NCBI GenBank assembly: GCA_019009955.1
Contig: CM032230.1
Location: 18,775,501 to 18,839,500 of the forward strand
Reading direction: 5' to 3'
DNA: 64,000 bases
DNA from: Riptortus pedestris
Lineage: Eukaryota; Arthropoda; Insecta; Hemiptera; Alydidae
Each line of letters opens with the position of its first letter. The first letter of the stretch is position 1. Both the position numbers and the translations under genes were made by a program. Of this stretch, positions 55,960 through 64,000 are shown one piece after another. The notes beneath the pieces were generated by a model. That model was given only the letters and a program-made list of their open reading frames with translations, was not told where the DNA came from and did no database searches.

Positions 55960-56414
55960 CAAAAATAATGACTTTCCTAAAATGTCCATCTATCCTACCC
56001 AAGAGATAACAAGAATGATGTAAGTTCAAAAATATATATATACCAAACTCGATACTTAAACGTTTTATGTAAAACTGAACAGTAAGTTAACTTCTAAACA
56101 CGGAACGGAATAAGAGTTGGGCAATTTCGAAAATTCCAAATAACTCCATTATAATCCGTCGGATTGAAAAATTGTTTGGAACCAATCTTGTTGCATATGT
56201 ACTATAAATATTGTATACGTTTTTTAACTATCTCGATTATTGACCGAGATAATTGAATTTTATTTTAGTTTTCGGTTTTCAGTAACCCCCACTCCTAGTC
56301 GTGATGCATTGGGAATAAGCTGATATATTATGAGGCAGTGCTGTTATAGGTACATTTGAAGTATATGCACCAAATATTTATATAACTAGTTTTCGCAACA
56401 CCTGCGTGACTGAC
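55960..56414 (+). mobile_element. family H element without long TA tract
   Basis: A left block (AAATGTCCATCTATCCTACC), four TA units, right block, GGTTTTCAGTAACCCCCAC module and CAACACCTGCGTGACTGAC. Confidence 0.75.
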
Positions 56415-56468
56415 TTTCTCTCAGGTATCTTCTGCTTTGCTTTAAGAAGCCATGGGGATCGGTCTTTT

Positions 56469-56590
56469 AGCAGATTTCCCTTAAGGGAAATCAGGTATTG
56501 AGGTTGTACTCATGATGTGATTTTCGAAATTTTTCTTCAAGTGTCCATCGATCCTACCCAGGAGATGACGAAAATGAGTTCCGTTCAAAA

Positions 56591-56642
<52 letters not shown>

Positions 56643-57080
56643 CTGTTACCGCTCTACGGTCGCAATTTTTGTTTGATCGTTACCAAACTCAATATTTAGT
56701 CGTTTTATGTAAAAAGAAAGATCAAGTTCGTTAACAGCTGAAATCGGACCAGTGGGACGGGGGTGGTTAGAGGGGAGGATTTTCGAAAAATCGAAATATC
56801 TCCGTTACTATACGTCGGATCAAAAAATTGTACAGAATCATTAATTATTGTAAATTAAATTTACTATAAATATTGTTCTATACATTTATTCCCCATCTTG
56901 AATATTAACCGAGATATTTGCATTTTTATGAAATTTGGGCCGATACCGGATTTTTGAATTTCCCGCGAAAAGCTAGTTCGGCCCTTTGCCGTAACCGTTC
57001 GGCTCTCCTATGGAGATTTCTCTATTGTATAACTTTACGTGGGAAATCTGCTTAGTTTACGCAGCCCCTGCGTGACGGAC
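56469..57080 (+). mobile_element. family H element, full length, near consensus
   Basis: Both 12-mers and the 28-bp near-palindromic 5' end are intact. The TA tract is at 56594-56638, then G run, GGGCCGATACCGG module, CACGTGGGAAATCTGCTTAG-type end, perfect hairpin and GACGGAC. A good reference copy. Confidence 0.96.
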
Positions 57081-57966
57081 TTTTTTAACTCTCACTTCAT
57101 TACTAAACTCGGAAATATACAATGAATATTGTGAATAATAAAAAAAACTCAGAAATGTCCTTTTATTTCTGGTTATTCTTCTAAAACCATGCAATCTATC
57201 TATCTAACTGCAAACGCCTTTCACTAATGGAACAATTCTATGTTGGCATACTCATACCTAACAAACCTAGTTTTGTCGCTCATGAACAGTTTTACCTTAT
57301 CTGAATTTCGAATTTTATGCATCTAGGAACTGAATCGACCTGTTTTTGTTTTCGGTTTTTTCCGAAATGAAGCGTTGCTCATTTTCATTTTTTTAATGTG
57401 TTTTTGCTGCACAAATAGTAAGTTTAGAGCAGATTTCTTCAATAAATGTAATCTTACAGGATTTTCCCCCAAGCGGGTTTTAGCTTTGAAGACGTTAGCG
57501 TTAAATTGATTATCTCTATAATATGAATGTGTGTGTTATTTTTTGGTATTTCGTAGTACTCAATTTTATAGAATAACACCATTAGGCGTTGTTTCCTTAT
57601 TTTTTAATTGATTTTTTTTTTTTTTTTTTCAATTTTTGATCATTTTCATAGGATTTTCTCAAGCGGGATTGAATATAAAATCAAGGTTTTACACATTTTT
57701 TAGTCCTAGAGCAAGTGGAGTGAAAAGTTTAACTTAAGATATTTGACTCTGAACCAAGTTATGAATTTTTGAAACTGGTGGCAAAACTGCACATTAGCTG
57801 CAATTTACATATAACGTAATAATTGAGCACTTTTTATTGACAACTAATGATGAAATAAAGAATATAAAGTACGACTAACTTTAAAATGATAATACACAAT
57901 CTATTTTTCAGTATAATGCAAAACTATCAAATGAAATATAATTAACATTTTTTATGTAGTCTTTTT
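57081..57966. other. gene-free stretch
   Basis: A poly-T run at about 57611-57630 and two related phrases (GGATTTTCCCCCAAGCGGG and GGATTTTCTCAAGCGGGA) about 175 bp apart. No gene. Confidence 0.45.
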
Positions 57967-59007
57967 AGCAGATTTCCGTTACGGGAAATCAGCTATTGAG
58001 GTCATACTCATAATGTGATTTTCGAAATTTTTCGTTTGTTACCTTTTCACGCATAAACGGCTGACCCGTATTTTTTGAAACTTGGTATGTATATTACGAC
58101 TAACCCAACTTATTCTTTAGGCTATGTTAATTTTCTCTGAGGCGAACAGGAGTGGGGGTTATGAGGGAAGCCTGAAATTAAAAATAGCGGTATTTCGTTT
58201 TCTATTGGTTTTTCGGCAAATATGCACATAACAAAAGTTGTTTATTTTGTTATTTAGAGTAACTTTTGTTATATACACTTTTGTCGTATACCGAAGTTTA
58301 AATGCGTTATACGCTAAAAATTATAGCGGGAGTCAACAATATTATTTGCCAAAAAAGACTCAACCGAACTAAATAAAACTCGGTATGTGCATTAGCACTA
58401 ACGCCTTCATTGTAATAAGCCATACCAACATTTCTAGGGACGGGCAGGAGTGGGGGTTATAAGGGAGGCCTGAAATTAAAAATAGTGATATTTCGTTTCC
58501 TGTTGGTTTTTCCGCAAATATAAACATAACAAAAGTTGTTTATTTTGTTATTTGGAGTAACTTTTGTTATATACACTTTTGTCGTATACCTAAGTATAAA
58601 TGAGTTATACGTTAAAACTTTAGCGAGAGCCAACAATGTTATTGGGACTAACGGCTGAACCGAACTTAACAAAGCTCGGTATGTCAATTGGCATTAATTC
58701 TTCCATGATTATAAGTTATATTAAAATTTTTAGGTTCGAACGGGAGTGGGGTTATAATGGAACCCTGAAATAAAAATTAACAATATTTACATGTATAAGA
58801 GACGGGAAATATAAACATATCGAAGACAGTGAAGCCTTATCGAACAAATATTCTATTATTAGCAAATCCACGGCAACGACGGGTATCAATCCTAAACACT
58901 TGGACGGGTAAATGTCAAAATATTGTGCAAGGTAAAGTCTTGCCAATAAAATACCATCACCATACAGACTCAAATGAATTCCCGGGCGAAGCCGGGTATA
59001 TGAGCTA

Positions 59008-59056
<49 letters not shown>

Positions 59057-59524
59057 TGTGTGTGTGTGTGTCTGTTATCGCTATAGAAATTTTTATCTTA
59101 TCGCTACCAAACTTGATATATAATCGTTTTATACAAAAAGAAAGATCAAGTTCGTTAACGGCTGAAATCGGACCATGGGAGGGGGGTTTAGAGGGGGAGA
59201 GTTTGAAAAATTCTAAGTATCTCCGTTATTATGCGTCGGATAGAAAAATTGTATGCAAATGTAATGTTCTATAAATGTTGTTATGTACTTTTTTCACTAT
59301 CTATGTATTAATTGTGGTATTTGCATTTTTTAATTTTCGGTCTTCAGTAAACCCCGTCTCCTACTTATCACATATTAACTATATTCTATTATGTTATGAA
59401 GCACTTCATTTAAAGCTTAAATACTAAATATTGTTCTAATTGAACTTTTAAGTTTCGAGATAAATGCAAATACGTGGCTCACGTGGGAAATCTTCTTAGT
59501 TAACGCAGCCCCTGCGTAACGGAC
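57967..59524 (+). mobile_element. family H element hosting a Helitron
   Basis: 5' tip and left block at 57967-58035, Helitron, (TA)n at 59009-59053, right block, TTAACGCAGCCCCTGCGTAA and CGGAC. The Helitron replaces the junction of left block and TA tract. Confidence 0.88.
58036..59008 (+). mobile_element. Helitron-type element, 5'-truncated
   Basis: Begins GTTTGTTACCTTTTCACGC, lacks the CTCTGT-type start, and has about three internal units. It ends with the perfect hairpin CCCGGGCGAAGCCGGG, nine bases and CTAG before T in a TA tract. Confidence 0.85.
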
Positions 59525-59837
59525 TTTTTTATTATTTTTTTTCTTATAACGTAATTAATATCAAATGTATTAAATTGTTTGTTTGAAAAGTTACAGCGAA
59601 GAATTGAAATTGGGTCCTTATGTGTTTCAAAAATACATATTAGCATGTATATTCTGACATATTTACAGTATTAACCAGCGCGTTACATTATTTACTGCCT
59701 AACCCAAGTGGTTGTTGAACAATTGGGCCTATTTCCTCTGAAGTTTATATCCATATAATTTGTCAGTGTTGACATTTTACGAACACAATGATCTTCATAA
59801 TCTTTGGTTTCTGACGTAACGTAGCACCTTCAAATCT

Positions 59838-60040
59838 ATGAAATTTTCTCGTTTCCTTTATTGGTACTGTGTTTTCAAACCTGGTTTGTTAAGGAAAGTT
59901 GCACGTCTTGATAAGAAAATTTTATTAAATATAATAATGTCTTTGCTAAAGGTATACAAGTCCTCTACAGTGAATATTTTATCTGAAACGGTTCTTTGCA
60001 GCTTAGATATTATTATTTATTTATACTTCTCACTTTGTTT
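59838..60040 (+). pseudogene. possible non-LTR reverse transcriptase C-terminal fragment
   Basis: KVARLDKKILLNIIMSLLKV followed by YKSSTVNILSETVLCSLDI resembles the stretch after the reverse transcriptase in R1/Jockey-like LINEs (L-x3-QR-x-LL-x-I...YRTTS-x2-AL-x-VL-G-x-PL-L-I). It is short and isolated. Confidence 0.4.
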
Positions 60041-60106
60041 TACCCCCAACTCCATCTCATGAATTTTTACCGTGACAATAAGCTATAAAAATGTCGCTCT
60101 AAAAAA

Positions 60107-60909
60107 GTCTCACGCTGGGGCTGCGTAAACTAAGCAGATTTCCCCCGTGTAGTTAAGTAAAAGATAAATATACATACTGGTAGAACACAACACCACCGAG
60201 AATAAATATAAACGATAATAAGAAATGTTTCACCAATTTCAATAACCTGCCGACAGGAAGCGTTAGGTTAGAAATGTAAACAAATAGGTCTGCCCGCCTC
60301 ACACCGGAAAGAAAAAAATTACTGAAATATATCAGAATATAAAATATTAATTTTATTAAGAACTATTTACTATATCTAGTACTGTAATTAAGTCAGAATA
60401 ATTGTTATCTTCATTAATCAAGTTTTAGTAGTCGAAAACCTTAAAAATAGGGGGGGGGGGTCACCAGGACATATTTGCATTTATCTCGTATTATAAAGGT
60501 CTCTTCAATACAATTTTTGTTATTTAAACTTCGAATAATGTCATTTATGATGTTGCAGAGTATTGTTAATGTAACATGAGTAGAAATGGCAGTTTGCTGA
60601 TGGCTGAAAACTATAAAATGCAAATATCTCGGTTAATATTCAAGATAATAAATTAATATATATAACAGTATTTATAGTAAAATCAATTTGCGATAGGATT
60701 GGTTCTATATAATTTTTCGATTAAACCTATGGAAACGGAGATATTTCGAAGTTTTGAAAATCCTCCCCTCTAAACCCCCCCTCCCCCCGTCCCGATTTCA
60801 GCCGTTAACGAACTTGATCTATATTTTTACATAAATCGATTAAATATAGATTTTGGTAACGATTAAACAATAATTGCGACCGATAGTGTGGTAACAGATA
60901 TATATATAT

Positions 60910-60953
<44 letters not shown>

Positions 60954-61075
60954 TGTTGAGGGGACCTCATTTTCGTCATCAACTGGGTTGGATCGATGGA
61001 CATTTGAACAAAAATTTAGAAAATCGCATCATGAGTACAACCTCAATAGCTGACTTCCCTCAAGGGAAATCTGCT
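60107..61075 (-). mobile_element. family H element, full length
   Basis: GTCTCACGCTGGGGCTGCG start, AAGCAGATTTCCC, long right module with CACCGAGAATAAATATAAAC, GGGGGGGG complement tracts, (TA)n at 60901-60950, left block and AAGGGAAATCTGCT before AAAA. Confidence 0.93.
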
Positions 61076-61117
61076 AAAAATTTAAGATCCGTATGAGCTT
61101 ATGAATGTTTGAAATAT

Positions 61118-61342
61118 TTATGTTACATATGTTTTAACATGTTTTTGAAAAGCATGGACAACTGATGTGTTTTGCCCTAGCAATCCAATGCAAATTGGAC
61201 GACTGCAAACTCTATCTTCTTTATTTTTAAAATACAATACAAATGGATGTACAGTTGATTGATTGTTTGAACAGTAACTTTGTATTCCAACCTTAACGTG
61301 AATTTTTGCCAAGTTTGAGAAAGTTTGTTTTATTGCCTCCAA
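61118..61342 (-). pseudogene. possible transposon protein fragment
   Basis: The 74-residue frame contains STVHPFVLYFKNKED and NTSVVHAFQKHV. It recalls an unnamed arthropod transposon protein with VHPFV-x-Y...ISD-x3-HDT-AVY-FQ-K, though the central ISD/HDT residues are not kept. Weak. Confidence 0.3.
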
Positions 61343-61789
61343 AACATTGTTCTAGGGTTTCTAACTTTCCAAATCACAGTAACCATTTCAGTCGTCTCTG
61401 CTGTAACCCGTTGTTGAAGAGTCACATTGCCTGGCATCTCAGATTCTTAAAACATTTCAAGAACTGTTTATTCACTTTGACAATTAATGTAACTCGACGA
61501 TCTGAAGTAAGTTAAACCAATATTTTATTGTAAGTCGTCTATTTTGAGACGGGTACAAATTGTGTTATGCCCGCCGGTTATTAGATTAAATGACGGAAAG
61601 ATTAGCATTTCCCCCCCAATTACAAAAAATCACAATTTTGTTCAGAGCCAAATATCAAAGTGAGAAATAATTGCTCTACTTTCTTATCATATCAGGATTT
61701 CGTAATCTGTAAAAACCTTGATTTCAAATTCACTTCCTTCGGAGATATACAACCTCAAACTTTTCAATAATTGACAAAATTCAAATTTT
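61343..61789. other. gene-free stretch
   Basis: No gene recognised. Confidence 0.4.
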
Positions 61790-62873
61790 AAAAACTCAAA
61801 AATTAGGAAAATACCATCAATGGTTGCTCGGAAATGACGAAAATGATGTCCGTTATACACACACACACACACACACACACGCACGCATATATATATATAT
61901 ATCCTTATTTACTTAAACGTTTTATGTAAAACTAGAAGATCAAGTTAACGACTGAAATCGGACCATTGATGGGAGGGCTAAAATTAGACGTGAGGAATTT
62001 CGAAAATTCAAAATATCTCCGTCATTAGTCGTATAGAAAAATTGTATGGATCATATTGGAAATCGAACGTACTAAAATTTTGTTGTTTACATTTATTCTC
62101 TACCTTGAATATTTCAAGGTTTCATATTTTCTCTACCGAGACATTTGCATTTCTACGTTTTCAGCCTTCAGCAAACCCCCACTTGTACTCACGCCACTTA
62201 AACAATACTTTGTTATATAATAAACCTCTCAATTCGAAGCTTAAATACCGAACAGTTTTTTCAAGAGACCTATTTTATACAAGGCACAATCAAATACGTT
62301 CTGTTGAACCCTCCTCTACCACCCCGTCAATAGTTCTTGGATTAAGAGCATTTGAGTGATTGAAATAAAAACTCTTCTTAATTCATTACAAGATTGCGCT
62401 ATTAGATATTGTATATAGTTTTTAATAAATTTAATATTTTATATTCAGATATTTTTCAGTAATTGTTTTTCTTTCCGGTGTACAATATTCATTTATTTAT
62501 TCTATAATCAAATTAAATCGCAGAGTTGGAAGACAAATTTCTTGTTAGAGTTTGTGAAAGATTTCTCATTCCTGATATCTCACAAAATAATATCTATTTT
62601 TATCAATGGAATGACTTCTTAGATGTTTGAATTTAAATTATGTTAAACCAGCATGTTTCCTGTTCGACCTTCCAAGCTTTGGATTTCAATTACATAAAAC
62701 ATTACTTGAAACTGTGTTGTAAAGCATAAATAAAATTTAGCATTGAAAAAAGGTTTTTTTTTTTTTTGTTTTTTTTGCAGTTTATTAGGTAAACGCTTAA
62801 TATTCACTAGTATGTATATTTATGTCTTGTGAAACTTCAAGTGGGAAGTTTACGCGTCCTCTGCTTGACGGAC
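61790..62873 (+). mobile_element. family H element, diverged
   Basis: Left block remnant, (CA)n then TA at 61857-61900, right block, GCCTTCAGCAAACCCCCAC module, then a second module like the one at 44.1 kb, and TTTACGCGTCCTCTGCTTGA with CGGAC. The hairpin is decayed. Confidence 0.7.
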
Positions 62874-63670
62874 TTTTTAATTTCTATAGTTCGAATTTTA
62901 TCAATTTTCAACCCCTAATTATAGAGACTATTTTGACTCGTGAACTTAGGGCATCATGGTTAAGAAACAATATTATAGAGGAGCAAGCTTTGAATAAATT
63001 TGTACAAATTCTAATGTTGTAGAATGGTCCAGTCCAAAGATAATCAATTTAATGCTTACGTCTTCAATTCGAAAATCCCTTCCATTTCTAAACAAAATGA
63101 CCGCCACACAAACTTTGTATGACAAAATTTTCATTAAATGTTTGTTTGTGTGTAAATTAAAATAGTAAAGTATCAAAGTTATTTTTTTTTTTTGGATCAC
63201 ATATTGATCTTTATAGATCTTTACCAGCTATAACCAGCCCCCTTCACCTCTTACAATTTCGTAGGTGTCGCATAAATAGTTCTTAATTTGTAATATTAAA
63301 TAGAAAATGTATGTACATACAGGGTGGTTGGTATGTAGACAGACAAACTTCTACAGGTGTTTCTACTTTTCAAAGGGATCAAATTGCCCATATGATGTAT
63401 GTTCCTATTCTTAATAGTATTGGAGAAAAATCGATTTTTGTAATTTTTCAATGTACTTGTTTTAATACATGAGTTTATTTCTCCTTAACTTAACAATTAT
63501 TACTATGTATTAAACTGTTTTAATACACGAGTTTATTATTGCTCCTTAGTTAACAATTGACTTATCGGTCATTACGTTTCCGGCAATCGTCCATTCTCAA
63601 TATTGACATCCAATAGATAACAGCATAATGTTGTTCTTGTTGGAGCGTCACAACAACAGGAATAAGCAAG
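62874..63670. other. stretch with a transposon-like end and a short tandem duplication
   Basis: CAGGGTGGTTGG at 63320, after a TA, looks like a DNA transposon end but has no partner here. TTTTAATACA(T/C)GAGTTTATT with CTCCTTA(A)(C/G)TTAACAATT occurs twice at 63463-63560. Confidence 0.45.
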
Positions 63671-64000
63671 GACGTCACGTAAGGGCTGCGTAAACTAACA
63701 ATAAGCAGATTTCAAACGTGAAGTTTTACAATATAGAAATTCCAGGAGAGCCCAACAGTTAAGGAAACGGCGCACTAGCTTTTGCCTGAATCCCACGACT
63801 TATCTCGTACGTTACGCACACAGAATTTAATGCAAATATCTCGGTTAATATTCAAGATAAAGAATAAAAGTATATACAATATTATTAGTAAATTTAATTT
63901 TCAATATGATTGATTCTATACAATGTTTCGATCCGACGTATAGTAACGGAAATAAGAATTTTCAAAAATCCCCCCTCTAACCCCCCCCCCTCCCACTGGT
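63671..64000 (-). mobile_element. family H element, cut by window end
   Basis: GACGTCACGTAAGGGCTGCG start, a small insertion before AAGCAGATTTC, right block to the C-run (CCCCCCCCCCTCCCACTGGT), where the window ends. Confidence 0.9.

Noticed and set aside
58457..58687. Minus-strand frames inside Helitrons as genes
   Set aside because: They fall on the internal tandem units and change from unit to unit.

Overview
The window looks like a piece of an AT-rich arthropod nuclear genome. The grounds are mariner/Tc1-type elements of animal type, a tRNA-derived SINE, a Jockey-like LINE, piggyBac, hAT and Merlin remnants, Helitron-type repeats and very many (TA)n tracts. I found no host gene. Every long recognisable reading frame belongs to a mobile element, and all are broken. 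The species cannot be told from the sequence.

The main component is one repeat family, called family H below. About 40 full or partial copies lie on both strands. A full copy (about 0.6-1.0 kb) starts with AGCAGATTTCCC next to T-rich DNA. Then come a conserved left block, a (TA)n or (TG/CA)n tract and a right block with a G-rich run. The inverted 12-mer GGGAAATCTGCT follows, and the copy ends with the hairpin ACGCAGCCCCTGCGT and GACGGAC. Subterminal inverted repeats, a central microsatellite, a 3' hairpin, head-to-tail arrays and T-rich target sites are the hallmarks of Helentron-associated non-autonomous elements (HINEs, the DINE-1-like group). No Rep/helicase gene is present, so any autonomous partner lies elsewhere.

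Other elements sit inside family H, mostly in its (TA)n tract. At 10-17.4 kb two inverted arms hold two copies of a DD41D mariner-type transposon, and a DD34D mariner and a Helitron lie between them. At 19.4-21.8 kb a SINE is split by a family H copy that itself carries Merlin-like and unidentified inserts. At 31.2-33.5 kb a family H copy contains a SINE whose tail contains a LINE. Helitrons are lodged in family H copies at 47.2 and 58 kb.

Other regions: 0.65-0.86 kb Tc1-type MITE; 6.2-7.0 kb two SINEs around a Merlin-like fragment; 26.3-27.4 kb hAT element with 8-bp target duplication; 29.0-31.1 kb CACTA-like element carrying a broken copy of an anonymous, widespread arthropod protein family; 35.0-36.2 kb DD34D mariner; 38.4-38.9 and 54.0-54.6 kb C-terminal fragments of an R2-like LINE; 39.1-40.8 kb Helitron with internal tandem units; 41.3-42.2 kb internally deleted piggyBac; 45.6-46.3 kb foldback palindrome with a hammerhead-like motif. 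Remaining stretches hold no gene that I recognise.
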